64,000 bases of DNA, from assembly GCA_943735955.1 (NCBI GenBank), contig OX030961.1:5554420-5618419 (forward strand), written 5' to 3'. Numbering within the stretch: the first letter of the stretch is position 1; each line of letters begins with the position of its first letter. The stretch is from Piscicola geometra (Eukaryota > Annelida > Clitellata > Hirudinida > Piscicolidae). The notes beneath the pieces are model-generated. The model did no database searches. It saw nothing but the letters and a program-made list of their open reading frames with translations, and was not told the origin of the DNA. A program made the translations under genes and the position numbers. Shown here piece after piece: positions 1-13,720 of this stretch.

Positions 1-317
<317 letters not shown>

Positions 318-392
318 ATAAATTATTCAATTATTATTATTATTATCATATTAATTTTTATTCTTCAATTCTTTTATCGTCCATCCATCCAG

Positions 393-3300
393 GCAAAGAC
401 CCTCTGCCAGACAAGGTGGATGGAAAAGATATCAACTCCGTAGCAGGAGTTCTAAAGCTCTACTTCCGGTGAAGATGATGATGATGATGATGAGGATTAT
501 GATGATGATGATGAAGAGGAGCATACTTACAATGATAAATTTAGGGAGAGTTTAATTTCTATTTCTCAGGGAACTACGAGAGCCCCTCTTTCCGGCCCAC
601 CTCTTCCCCAAACTCATCAACTTCATCTCCAACCACAGTTTCAACAGTCAGTCTTATAATAAAATATTTAAAATCACTAAAAATTTTCTTCCTCCCATTT
701 CACTTCTCCTAGCTTTTCATGCCGTCTTTTCACTTTCCCTACCAACCTCTCTTTAACCCCTAATAGACCACGATGACCTTCCTGAGACGATATCCCTCCT
801 CAGAAACATATTCTCCTCCAACCTGCCCAAAGCAGTGCTCATCGTTGCCAACTACCTGTTCGCCTTCCTCAACCAGTCGGTCTTCTGCTCCATGTTAAAG
901 CATTAAAAATTGAAAAACTAAAAACTTGTTTTTTAAAGTTATTTTGAATTTAGATAAAAATGAAAATTATTTGTCTCTACAATAACCTCACCACACGATC
1001 GAAAACCCTCTCATTTCAAACTCCTTCGTAACCAACCCCCCCCCCCCCCCTCCTCCCTCCTTCACCGGTAACAGTCTCGCAGAATTCAGCGATGAAAACA
1101 TGATGGACCCCTACAACTTGGCCATCTGCTTCGCTCCCACTCTCATGCCCATCCCACCCCACGAGGATCAGGTCCTCTACCAGAACCACGTGACCGAGGT
1201 AGGTGGAAAGTGCTCGACTGGACGAGGGGAATTAATGATGGGAGACATATTGGTTTGAAATATCACGAAAGTTAGAAAAAAGTTTCATAAAAGTTTAACC
1301 TAGGTGTTTTAACAAAGGGAATTGTTCAAATACAAAATTTCAATTCATTTGTGTTATATTACATGATAAAATAACAAATGAATTCGTTGTCTAGAAGAAG
1401 TATAAAAACTTCAAAATCGTTATTTTAAACTCAACAGATCATTAAAAACCTCATCATCTTTCCTGACGAAGTGCTCCCTTCTTTCCCTGGCTCAACAGTC
1501 TACCAGCGCTGTGAGATCAGAGTTGATGGGTGAGTGCCAGTCGCAGAGATCTAGGATGAAGTTATAAAATACAATGAGATACCTTCTTTTGTAACTTTTA
1601 AAATGAAATAATGAAATACATTGAAATAATTTACATTAATTATTTGTTAAATGCAAGTTTACTGAAAGAAAAATAATGTATTGGCAATATTTTGCAACCA
1701 TCCCAGCCCTCCTATGGCCTCCAACACTTTCTCCGATGACGAAGAGATCTTGGACGAAATAAACAGCGAGGATGGTGAGACTTTATGAAAAAATTCAGTT
1801 TCCCCTATAAAATATCGCTTATAGGCTATAATCATGCCATTGGAGATTGAATTAAATGTATTTAATTGTTAAAGCTATTTATTACTTTGGCAAACTTATA
1901 AACTTTTAATTTTCTCAAAGATCTGGACAGCACGGAGGCAGTGGCTCTGTTTGACTTCCACGGCAGGACTGAGCGAGAATTGACCTTCAAGAAGGGAGAC
2001 AAGCTGGTGGTCTTCGAGAAAGTATCTCCAGACTGGTGGGAGGGTGTGGTGGAGGGAAAGGAAGGCTTGCTGCCTGACAAGTACATCTCTGTACGCACCA
2101 GGTGAGTGTGCTTCGCTTGGAGAAATAAGTTTAAAAGATTAACATTTGAAAATTTTATTTGACTAATTTTAACGTAAACTATTTTTTAGAGTTTTTTAAA
2201 CAATTAAATATACACAACCCGAAGGAACCGCTATGGAGATTTCGAGACAGGCGACGAAGACAGGTTCAAGTCAACAGAGTCTCTTCCACTCAAGTCTTAC
2301 CAGTTGTCCGTTGTAGATTCGGAAGACTTGTCTCCAATGTCAGCCTCCCACCCTAACCTGGAGCTCAGACACCAAGTGTTCAACCACCCCTCCAGCCTCC
2401 ACAACCACACAAACCAGCACATCCACCACAGCCACCACCATATCAACCAAAGCCACCACCATTCTAACCACAACCACAGCCACCACCACAATGACCACTC
2501 AAGCTCCAACAGTTCTTCGTCTTCACAAGCCACAAGCGTCAACAACGATGAACTGACCAACATCCGGATCCTCACTGCTTACAAGGTGCAAGGAGACAGA
2601 CAAACAAATGGCCTGAAGGCGCAACAAAGAGAATCAGACTGCCAAGCAGACACACACAAAGGTAGAAAATCAAACGGACAAAAAATCAACAGAAGCGTCA
2701 GTTGTGGCGCTCACTCCAAAAGCTCCTCAGACCTCAAACCTCACGTCATCAAGCAAGACACACATGCAAACGTAGAAGAAATCAACATAAACAACAACAA
2801 CAACTGTGGCCACAACAAGTACAACAATGTCTCCAACAAGGAGAAGGGCGCAAGAAAAGGCTCACACAGTGCAGTGAGAGACCTTTCCAGCGAGATCGAC
2901 ACAGCACTGGCCGAGGTGATGAGCAGCATTCACTCTCTTGGTCTGCAGGCCAGTCTCTCTTCCCTTGAAGACCTCAAACACGACACTCCTGACCTCGTTA
3001 TTGACTTGCCACTCAGCTCCTCTTCTGCCACCACTCCCAAACAAGTGCTCAAGTCTTCAGTGGCATCCTCTTCATCCTCATCATCTTCCTCATCGGCATC
3101 TCCTAACTCTAGTCACATCACGAACGCAGAAGTTTTTGCAAATGTCGATCAAAGCACCATAAAGAAGGGAAAAAGCTTTGAGAAACAAGCATCTTTCATC
3201 GCTCCTTCCACCAACCCAAAACTCATCACCACCACCATCACTTCTCCCATGAATCTCATTCACCGCCAGCAAAACCTCCCAGCCAAGAAGTATGCCACCC

Positions 3301-4399
3301 TAGGCAGGACTGATGGCAAGGCCAGACAGCGAGATGCTTTGGAGTGTGTCGATGTTGAGGCAAGGCCAGACAGCGAGATGCTTTGGAGTGTGTCGATGTT
3401 GAGAAAAACTCATTCGGCAAGCCCAGGCAAGTTCCACCGCCTGTCGTCAAGCAGTTCTCAACTCCCGACACTTCTCCCAACCCTCCCGCTCGCACTTCTT
3501 CTAGGTTCATCAATCCTGAGTTGCCTCACAGTACTCCCAAGAACGAATCCACTCCCTTATCAAGTTCATTCCTCGCCAGAGCACCCAAGCTCGACCCCAC
3601 CATCAACCAACCCACATCCACTCTTGCATTCACCCTCGTTACCAGTCATTCTACCCACAACCCCAACGTCAACAGTGTCAACAACTTCTTCAACAAGCAG
3701 CCCAGCCAAACAACCCTCAACAACAACTTTCAGAAACCTACTTCTCCACGAGTAAGTCACACTCTACCTCCCAACTCCCAACTTCTACCCAACGACAACA
3801 TTAGCATCAACACAACACCAGGCACCACCTCCACCACCAACAACAACAACATCAAATCTTCTTACGGAAAATCTAAAATATCAATGTGTGAGATTCCAAA
3901 ATTGAAGATTATTCCTGACAAGAGGGTTTCAGAAAGCAATTCAGTCTTCGCTTCAGATCAGCAAAGACATTCTCTACCCGCATTCTCTCCCACTAACTCT
4001 TCGAAGCCAGTTCAGTCACCCACTAAACCAGCCACTCCCCACCATCCACACCACCCTCACCATCTTCCCCTCTCCTTCAGACTACCTGCTCCTCCACTTC
4101 CGGAAACTGAAAATCCTTCTTACAATCCCATCCTCACAAAACCCTTCCCAAAAGCAAAGCCCCCTCTGATGAAAAAACCGCCAAAAAGCCTGGACTTCAT
4201 GAGACGAATGACAGTGGATTCTGTCTCCTACAACACTGCTTCCCTGGCTTCCTACAATTCCATCATCAACAACAGCAACAACAGCAACAACCGCAGCAAC
4301 AACCGCAGCAGCAACACTTGCAACGACAGCTCCTCCGCAAGGAATGCAGCGTCACTAGAGAGTGTCGACAACCCTCTCCACATTTCCAAGGATCTTTAA
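393..4399 (+). CDS. SLIT-ROBO Rho GTPase-activating protein (srGAP), 3' part: RhoGAP + SH3 + tail
   Basis: C-terminal half of an srGAP; the F-BAR and start of the RhoGAP domain lie left of the window. Exons in consistent phase: 393-468, 570-646, 767-875, 1075-1198, 1438-1529, 1707-1774, 1921-2101, and a last exon from about 2225. The RhoGAP part shows VAGVLKLYFRELREPLFP, then NYLFAFLNH and SDENMMDPYNLAICFAPTLM, which closely match vertebrate SRGAP1-3. The SH3 domain (exon 1921-2101) has ALFDFHGRTERELTFKKGD and DWWEGVVEGKEGLLP. The family acts at the plasma membrane on Rac/Cdc42 downstream of Robo. The last acceptor (cccgaag/G at 2224) lacks a pyrimidine tract but is the only one that keeps frame. 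The tail is Ser/Asn/His/Pro-rich. An exact 44-bp duplication at 3315-3403 shifts frame: as written, translation stops at 3755, whereas the other frame stays open to 4399 and has proline-rich, protein-like content. Identity is firm; the tail end is uncertain. Confidence 0.88.
3315..3403 (+). repeat. Exact 44-bp tandem duplication inside the srGAP last exon
   Basis: Copy 1 is 3315-3358 and copy 2 is 3359-3402, identical base for base; the match extends one base (3403) and then stops. 44 is not a multiple of three, so the second copy shifts the reading frame of the srGAP tail. Confidence 0.97.
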
Positions 4400-7178
4400 T
4401 GCAAGATGCTTTTGATGGGAGGCTGCAATGGCTCTACATTTATTCACTGCGTGACTATTTTAATGGAAGTTTTTTATATTCTACAATTTTCAAAAACGGA
4501 ATTTCGTCTATGCGTTTGTTAGTTCTAAGTGTATTCTCTAGTTTCATTCCTTGCATTACAACTTTTTAATGACTTTTAAACAGATATAATGTAAATTGAA
4601 TCTATCTTTACGACACTATAGATACTTTAGGGAATCGTGATTTTTCTAATGAAGTTGAAGGGTTTTATGTCACTCTCGCCCAACCATCTGGCGAACACAG
4701 CAGTGTCTACGTACTTGAGAAATTTAAAAAATTTGAATATTGCATTGAAAATCTAACTAATAACTGTTGGGAAATATAAGAAGTTTCTAAACAATATTAA
4801 GTTAGATCTAACCTCGAACTTAAAATAGGTAACCTTCAAGTCTTTTTAGAGAACTTGTCTCTTATGTATACAAATTATATAAATGTTTAGATTATTATTT
4901 TTCCAATTTTTTATCATTTTTTGAACTATTTTGTGTGTTAAACTTGCATTTATTTTTATTTAAAGAATAGTTCATATACACAAATGTATGTGACTAAGAC
5001 ACCGGGGTTTGTGTAGGCATTAGAAAAGTTTATATATTTTGTTTTCAGAGAACATAAATTTTTCATTTTTGCAGTTTCAAGATTTATTTTTTTATTCTGA
5101 AAAATAAGAAAAGTTTTTTTCTAATTTTAAAATGTTGAAGCCCACTTGTTGTCAAAAAGAAAAAAACTTTGTCGATTCACTTTTGAGGAGTTTTTTTTAT
5201 ATATAAATAAATTATTTTATTGTTTTTTGTTTGATATTTTTCAAAATAGAAAACAATACTTGTTTTACCAATGTCGACCTAACCAAGTCCTTTGACATTC
5301 TCTGAAAATCATAGCAAAGAATAAATATAAAAAAAAGTTTATTAATATTCTGAAGTAATTCCACATGGGCAGACAGACAAAAGTCCCAGAAGCAGAGAAG
5401 TTTTTGAGTTTTTCTAGTTAAAAACGGTGTCAAGCAAGGATGCATTCCAGAGGCGATTCTGTTCAGTCTCAGAAGAACCATCTTAAAAGAGATTTAAAGA
5501 TAAAAACTTATTTCCCAGAAAAAATAAGTTTAAAATAAAAATAATTTCAATTTCTCTGCTCTTTAAAAAGTTTTAATGTCAAGCTTTTTGATTGCGAAAA
5601 TATTTTTCGGGTTTGGAGGTATGAGCAAATTGGGAGACAATGTTTTATGCCTTATACTGTAATTTATACGCCTCTCGAGCGACCAGCTGGTAAGTGTGCC
5701 GAGTCATAACTCCTTACGATTATGCGAAAATTACATGTACAACTTTTTAATGGACTGACTTATAAATGAATTGATAAAGTTTAATTAATAAATAAGACCT
5801 CAAACGAGTAACAAGCAAAAGAAAACGTGTCACGTGATGCTCGAAGTGCTGTGACGTAACGACGTGCACACATACGCACAACAGCGCACACAACATTCAT
5901 GAGTGCACACGAATGCACGTCTCTTGAACGTACACGCACCATCTAACGTTGTTTCAAAATAACGCAGACTTGAGCGATCAGAATATTAAAATTACGTTAT
6001 CCTGCATTTCTCTGGAGTGCTTGAGACACAGAGGAAATATTTTCTGAAACTTTAAGGATAACCAACACATGATAGGCGTTCATTTGTGGATTCTGGAGGA
6101 TACTTTAGAACTGAAAGAAAAAGCTAGACGTGTTTGTTTTTGACTGAGATCTTCTCAAAAGGTTGTGTTTAATTCAGTCCCACTTCTCTACAGCACAAAT
6201 CCGACTTGAGTTTTCACGACCAGCGCTTGCAGCTTTTCTGCCCCCCCAAACTCGACATATTCTCTGCCTCCGAGCATCCTTCTTCAGGAATCCCCTACAA
6301 ATATCAACAATAAGTTTTTAATTTTTGTTTTTTTCTCAAAGACATAAAAGAATCCAAAAACTTCGAACAGTCTGAAACTTTACAAGCATTCGTCTGCGGA
6401 AGATTTATGTTCAACATAAAAAATAGAAGAAGAAAATAGGAAATATATAAAACTTGATGAGATCACTCTAAAAAGATAAAAAATCGTTCCATCTGCTTTC
6501 CCAAAACTTTTTTCTGGAGCCTTAGCTTTGGTTGTTAATCATAAACATAAAAATTGTCCACTAAACTAAATAGCCGATAAATCAGCAAAATGATATTCTT
6601 CGGAGGTGAAACCTTTCACTTTATAAAAGAGAACAATTAATAATTCTTGAAGATCAAAATGGCGTCTGTCGTTTCGCTAAAGCCGAAATAATCTTCGCCA
6701 TTTAAAAAAAAATCAAAAAGATCTTTAAAAATCACAATTTCAGTTACTTTAAAAGATATTACCTTGCAAAAACATCACTAAAAAGTTCTCTCCCACCTCC
6801 GCCACCAACATCTTCTTTCCGGAAATGGCTGTAAGACCTTCGACTGACTCCTCTCCACTCACCGTCATCTCACACAACGTCACTTCTGGCTCTCCAAGGA
6901 TGCGCCATGTTGGTGTTGTTGTCATTGCTGTTGTTGTAGGTGCTGTTGTGATGTTGTTTTTGTTTTTGTTGCTGTTTTTTTTATATTCTTAGTTTTAAAT
7001 CAAACCCCCTAGTTAATTAACCTTAAAAAAGGATTCTAAGAACCGAAACTCCAAATAAAACAAACACAACAGTAACACGAGCAAAAAAATCACTTTCAAG
7101 CATTTTAAAGAACAACAAAAAACGCCAAAAACATCAACACACCCAAAACAGTCGACTCACAAGTACTCCCGCCAGAAG
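4400..7178. other. Non-coding interval between srGAP and the calcium channel beta gene
   Basis: AT-rich, with no open frame resembling a gene. The left part is probably srGAP 3' UTR. Around 5826-5870 there is a short GC-richer patch with CACGTG and TGACGTAA motifs followed by CA/GC-rich sequence, which could be part of an upstream promoter or 5' exon of the beta-subunit gene. I could not define a first exon. Confidence 0.5.
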
Positions 7179-10100
7179 ATGGACTACAGGGGCACTGAGC
7201 TATCGGAAGGACCCTACTCTGACGAGTCGACCAATTACAGGAGGGAGGTGAGCCAGTGCTGGTGCTTTTGGCTGCTGCTCTTAAACTGCTTTTCATCCGC
7301 AGAAATATTTTTTAACGTTTAAGTCGCTGATTAATCTGCGCAAAAGTTGTTTTGTTTTGTTGGTGACTCATCCGACGAATAAAATTATTTTTTACTGAAA
7401 ACGTTTCAAGAATGAATTCTCAATGAACTTTGATTCGGGTATCTGTTGGGTTTGCATTCTCATTAAACGTTTTAAACCACTTCCCCAGTCCAACGTCCTG
7501 TCGAACCAAGGCTCCAACGAGTCGGAATACAGCTTCCAGTCTTCAGAGTTTTCTACCGACGACGACCCTGAAGTCATCCGGAAGGAAATGGAAGCCAACC
7601 GGAAGGAGCTGGAACGAGTTGCCAACACCCAGCTGGAAAAAGCCAGGGTTGGTTCGACAGTTTCTGAATGGTGCGAGAATGATTGAGAGACTTCGGGCCA
7701 CAAATGTCGTGCACTATAAATGTATTTAATTGTCTTCGTTAGTTTGAAGCAAAAACCGTGAAAATGAAATTATGCTAACAAAATTAAACTAATTTGATAT
7801 AAATTGTAAAATAAATCGTATTGTACAATTCTTATTCTGGAAATTGATTCAAATCACTGAGAGTTCTAATTTACAACTGAGTAAAAATTTAAAAACTTTT
7901 TATTATTACAAATTGTATGCATCTTTAATAATTCAAATACAAGCCTATCAAAAAATGCTATACTAAAAAACCCTAAAACCCAAAAAAATTTCGATATCTT
8001 TCTACTGACATGGATCATTCCATGCAGTTAAAGCCTGTAGCATTCGCCATTCGAACGAACGTGGGCTACCAGCAGTCTGCCGAAGACGACCCCCCTCTCA
8101 AGAACAGGGTCCTCTGCTTCTTCCCCAAAGACTTCCTCCACATTAAAGAGGTTTGTACTGTGTTCAACGAGGAGTATAATTGTTATAACATTTTTTTGAA
8201 AAGCTGTTTCTATAGATTTAGTTTGAATATATGCAACTAGTTTATATTAAACATTATATTCACTTTTATTTTAAACGTAGTCCAATTTTAAAATTCCAAT
8301 TTTATTTCACAATTTCAAAGAAATACAACAATGAGTGGTGGATAGGAAGGCTGGTGAAGGAAGGTTCAGACGTCGGTTTTTTGCCCAGCCCCGCCAAACT
8401 AGAGTTCTTAAGGCTACAGTCTCAACCCGGATACAAACAGATGGCTATATACGACAGGTTGGTAGTTAGTTCATCTTATGTGGTTTAGCTTATTGTTCTG
8501 TTTGCTGAGTTTTTAATTTGGTTCATTCATTTAAAAAACTGATTTGGTCATGATTGCTCAACTATCTAAACAGCCATCTAGTTAGTTGGACGTCTATGCA
8601 TTTCTTCACAAATATATTTATTCCTCCATCTATTCATACATCCATCTATTAGTCAATTCACCACCCATCTATTCACCCAACCTCGCAGCAAACCCAACTC
8701 AGCTTCAAACATTGAGAACATGTTGAGTTCCAGACATCCCATTTCACGAGGATCCACACCACCCACACCTGGTGCGTTAAATAAACATAATTAAAAAAAC
8801 AGAAATCTCGCCAGAATCCCTTTAAATCTCTATAATTTAATTTAGTGAACAGTTAATCACTGTATATGTATTTATTTTCATAAGTTCTTTCACCCCTTTT
8901 CACTCATTTTTACTTTTTTCTATTTTTTTCTTTTTCTCCACATTCAACCCCATTCAAACCCACACACAGCGGATGATGGCGAAGGAGGGCCGGGAAGGTT
9001 CGGGAAATCCACGCCACCCATCAGAGAAAAACACAAAGCCTTCTTTAAAAAGGTGATAGAACAAAAAATCAAAGAATAATACTTTTTAACGATAAATACG
9101 AAATAAAATAATTAAATAGTTTCTTAAAATTTTTGTTTATTAATAAACTATTATAATTATTTTTTTAGTCCGACTTGACTCCTCCTTACGAAGTGGTTCC
9201 TTCCATGAGACCACTCATCCTCATCGGTCCCTCTCTCAAAGGATTTGAGGTGCTACTGATGATGATGATGATTTAACTATAGTGATGATGATGATGATGT
9301 AACTATGGTGAAGATGATGATGATGATTCTAACTATAGTGATGGTGTTGATGATTGCGAATTGGTAGTAGGAATGATGATGATGGCATGGGCTTAGACGA
9401 TTGAAACATCTCTAACAAACTAAATACATTATCATCGTTCTCTTAAAACGGTCAGGTAACCGACATGATGCAAAAAGCCTTGTTCGACTTTCTGAAGAGA
9501 CGATTCGAAGGCAGGTAAACACGACTCATCCTCCTGTTCACCACTAACTTCCTATAGAATTCTAAATTCAAAGTCCATCTTGGTTGAATCTTTTCTTCCC
9601 CCTTCAAAAAACACATTCTCATCTCCACTCTAAATTCCGATTTCTCCCCCCAACCATGCGAACACAACAGGATAACGATCACGAGGGTGATTGCGGACAT
9701 ATCGATGGCGAAGAGGTCAATTCTCAACGGGCCCAGCAAGAGGGCCATCATCGAGAGAGGAAACTCTCGCACCGTTTGCATTGGTGGGCCGGGGAGGGTT
9801 CTTGTGGTGTAAGTGAGGGGTAGTGCTGTTGGCAGGTAATATTGATAAAAAAATTATGTTTTTTTGCATAAATGTGGTTTAGAACATTGAATGTGGAAAA
9901 TGGATTACTGTATGCTAGTCTGAGGTTATTTGCTTGATTTGAAATGTTGTTTTTTTTTAAATTGAAGATCGATAACCGCTTGTTTGAGCCCAACTCATTT
10001 CATCTACTTGCATAATTTATCTGGCCAGCCATCTATTTCACTACTTCCCCCCCCCCTGCATTTGCCTCACACAATCCTCACTCAGCCGAGGTGCAGGAAG

Positions 10101-12197
10101 AGATAGAGCGGATATTCGAGCTTGCCCGCTTGATGCAGATAGTGGTTCTGGACTGTGACACCATCAACCACCCTTCGCAACTCCTCAAGACTTCTCTCGC
10201 TCCCATCATCGTCTATCTCAAAATTTCTTCGCCAAAAGTTTGCAATCTTGAGTTCAATAGGTTTTCAGGCTTGGAAATTATATTCAAATTATTGTTAACT
10301 TTTAAAAATAATGTTTTAAAAGTGCTATGAATTATGGCTCTTATCATATATTTGTTTGTTTCAAAAACTATCTCCATTAGAACCAATGGCACTTTCACCA
10401 TCGTCACCACCATTCTCAAAACTACCATCACCATCTTCATTTTTCTCATAATCGTCATCATCACCATCAGGTTCTACAGCGCCTCATAAAGTCTCGCACG
10501 AAGTCGCAGAGTAGGAACATGAACGTGCAGTTGGTTGCTGCGGAGAAACTTAACCAATGCAACCCGGTTAGAGGAGGATGGCATAATTGTTGGATGGATA
10601 AATAGGTGGATGGGATAAAGAGGATTGTTGAATATAAAATAGATTATGGAGAGATAAATTGATGAATAAGAATGAGAATTATTGCAAATGGAGTTGATTA
10701 ATGCATGGGAGTGTTCCTGTTTGTTACAGAAGGTGTGAATGTGTATAATTATTGAAAGATGCTTTTTGATTTAATTTTGTTTTGCAGGAAATGTTTGACG
10801 TCATCCTAGAGGAAAACCAGTTAGAAGAGGCTTGTGACCACTTGGCCGAAGTTCTCGAATCTTACTGGCTGGCCACGCACCCTCCCGTCTGCCAGACGTC
10901 CTCCACTGCCACAACAACCACCACCACTACAACAACTACAGCTTCCATGCAAAATGCCACTGCCACAGATGTTGTTTCTACGGTAACTACTTCAACAACA
11001 ACTTCAACTGTGTCTGATTTTGTTACTTGCACGACAGATAGTACGACAACACATAATACGGTTGTATTCCATCTCACTAACCAGCAACAAGATCCGAAAA
11101 ACAATTTTCAACAGCAAAATTTTACTTTTCAACAAAATACTAATGTGCCTACTTCATTCAATAACATCAACTACAACAACAATAATGAAAGTTTTGGAAA
11201 TACGCAAAACCTACAGCAGCAACAACAACAACAACCATCTCAACAGCTACAACAACAACCTCAACAGCTACAACAGCCTCAACACTTTTCACAACAACAG
11301 TATCTTCCACAGCAGCAACAACAACCATACCAAATTCATCCACAACAGCAACAACAATCTCAACAATTTCTCCCACAACAACACCAACAACAGTTTTTTC
11401 AACAACAACAACAAATACCACAACAACAACTGGGTTCGAATTTAATGGGTCTTAACCAACCTTTCAACAACCCCCAGTCATCCCTTTCTCCCAGCCAACC
11501 TGACATGACGCACTATTCACAACAACAACAATTTCAGAGTCAACAGCTCATGTCTCAGCCACTGCAACAAAACCAACCAAAAGCCCATTCTCAAAAACCA
11601 TTTTCATCCCAACAGCAACCATTCCACCACCACCAGCCACAACAACCACCACCACACCAAGCTTCTTTTCACTACACTCTACCACACCAGCCACACCATC
11701 TACGCCATCAAACACTCCCACACCAGCCACACCAGGCGAGCTCTGGCAGACGTCGGCTTCCTTCGGTATCGACTTCGGGGCCGGTGATACAGCCGCAACA
11801 CAGAAGCAGTTTCCAACGAGGCAACTCAGATGTTGGCGTCGAGAGCGACGTTTGGAACTCGCCTCCTATGGCGCGAATCGAACGACGCTTCCAAGACACC
11901 AGCCAGCCGAACATCTCCAAGTCGTGGGACAACCGCCAAGAACTGCTCGACGAACGCAACTACTCCAACTGGAACAGCCGTCATGCACGCGGCACTCACG
12001 ACAGTAGGAAGAGAGGAGAGAGAGAAGCCGGAAGAGAGAGGAGGGTTGAGTTGAGCGACCGAGGTGAGTGGAGTATTGACGTGGATGAGTGCTTTTCGGA
12101 CCCCTACCCACATCGCCCCTTGCCCTCTTCCCGTGCCTATCGATCCAACTCCTCCCACCGCACTGCCCCTCACCGCAAGGAGACTATAGACATATGA
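7179..12197 (+). CDS. Voltage-gated calcium channel beta subunit (SH3-guanylate kinase MAGUK)
   Basis: Cytoplasmic CaV auxiliary subunit that binds the alpha-1 AID helix through its guanylate-kinase-like domain. Exons: 7179-7247, 7489-7647, 8028-8150, 8321-8457, 8689-8771, 8970-9052, 9169-9249, 9456-9514, 9671-9783, 10086-10237, 10471-10566, 10788-12197; all phases agree, giving 854 aa from the ATG. SH3 region: [39 protein letters not shown] linker: exons 8689-9052. GK domain: [80 protein letters not shown], then the alpha-AID-groove region ending [10 protein letters not shown]. After the GK core comes a tail of more than 400 residues, Thr-, then Gln/His/Pro-rich, ending with RGEWSIDV, which resembles the end of vertebrate CACNB2/4. 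The frame is open upstream of the ATG to an acceptor at 7151, so alternative 5' exons are likely. Confidence 0.93.
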
Positions 12198-12664
12198 TTA
12201 GTTCACTTTCAATTCACCTTTCGTTCGTTTCTTAGTTGGTGAAGAGGGTAGGCTTTCTCGTGGCTATTTTGGGGAAAAAGTCGATGGCTAGCGTTGGGAG
12301 AATTCTTTTAAATAATTACATAACTTTATTTGTTTATAAGTCTTTATTTTTCATATTTCCTTTGTTAAAAATGTTAAAGACGAGTTGAAGAATTCTTGCG
12401 AGCTTAAAAAATTCCTCTCGGAAGCCCTTCCTTTTCTCCACACTACCTTAGTCCTTCATCGTTATACTTAGTTGTGCTATTATTGCCAAGTAACAGCTAG
12501 TACCAGCCTATGTTACTGACGGGGTTTATTACTTTGATTCTAGCCTAATGGCATTTCAACATTTCGTACTTGTCTTCTCCTTGATTCTTGTGTACATAAC
12601 ATTCTCACGGGTTCTTATTCATTAACTTTCCTGCATTTTTCTATTTAAACTAAATATATAAATC

Positions 12665-12670
12665 AATAAA
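12665..12670 (+). terminator. Candidate polyadenylation signal AATAAA for the calcium channel beta gene
   Basis: Canonical hexamer about 470 bp after the stop codon on the gene strand, in an AT-rich context. It is the first canonical AATAAA seen after the stop; usage is inferred only. Confidence 0.4.
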
Positions 12671-13684
12671 ATCTTTCATGATTTTAACTAAATCCTGTTT
12701 TTCGATAATTCACCATGAAATGTTTTAGATTCAGGTTTTAGTAAGTGAAAGTGCTACGGGTCTTTGTTTTAGAAAGTGCTGTTTCATTTGTTTTCTCTCT
12801 TTCGTTCCGCTTTTGACGTTTGCATTCAAAGCTACAATGTCTTAAAGTGATCTAGTCTTTTTGCATAACATCAGTGGCATTTATCTGTGCCAGATCACAT
12901 TCACAGCCATTCTAATTCTAAATTGTTCGGTAAATTAAGCTCCAAGATTGACATATGCATCCAGTAAATCGTTTCAAGGTTCTGAAACGACCTTACGAGA
13001 CTTAGAACTAAAATTTAAATTTCCTATTTAAAAATTTGAAATTACGATCGACTTTACACTCTTGATCTAGCCATCTCACCAGTACAGAAGAATAGTTAAC
13101 TGGTAAAACTTCATAGCATAGTGAAGACTGGTGTCTCTATATTTTATCTTCAACGTCTATACTGCATTATTTCAATTGTTTCAAATTACATTCTACATCT
13201 ATTTTTGTAATAAATCCCTTACATGCTACTTACTAACACAAAACAACCGCAGTTGTTTTCGTTGTTGGTGAATTGTGACAACGCAGCCACAAATGTAACA
13301 GTTGTCGTTATGTCGAGGTTTGGCACGGGTGTAAAATGGGCTTTCGTAAGCTAAGAACCTTTATTTTTATACAAGCTATGGAAGGTGTGAGAGCTTGATC
13401 ATACGCACTTACCTCTGTCCTCACTCACTCAGTGCTGCGAGATTCTAGGCTGGGAACTGTCGTTTGGTTTGTTAAGTACGTTTGAAATGTGTTTTTGTGT
13501 GTAAGTTTGTGAGTGTGTGCGTGCTTGTATGTGTGTGTGTGTGTGTAAAGTTCTCACTATATTTTATTACACGGCTTCCAAAATAAGACGTGTATACATC
13601 AACATACCAAAGATATTTCACAAATTCTGACTATTGCTTTTCAAATCTAGAAAGATCCTTCTATCAGGCACACAAGCACACCAG

Positions 13685-13720
13685 TGACGTCAGACGCTGG
13701 CCTCAACTAGTGTGACGTCA
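13685..13720. promoter_or_regulatory. Pair of perfect CRE palindromes (TGACGTCA)
   Basis: TGACGTCA occurs at 13685-13692 and again at 13713-13720, 28 bp apart start to start. This is the CREB/ATF consensus. The site is in non-coding DNA, far from any mapped start codon, so it would be an enhancer or an unrecognised promoter. Confidence 0.35.

Noticed and set aside
475..600. Asp/Glu-rich open extension after the srGAP exon at 468 (GATGAT run)
   Set aside because: The GTGAAG donor at 469 and the in-phase exon at 570 restore the conserved YFRELREPLFP sequence, so this is intron.
2297..3513. Minus-strand frames opposite the srGAP tail
   Set aside because: Shadows of the CA/CCA-rich sense tail; no domain-like content.
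7392..7703. 103-codon minus frame opposite a calcium channel beta exon
   Set aside because: Antisense shadow of a conserved sense exon.
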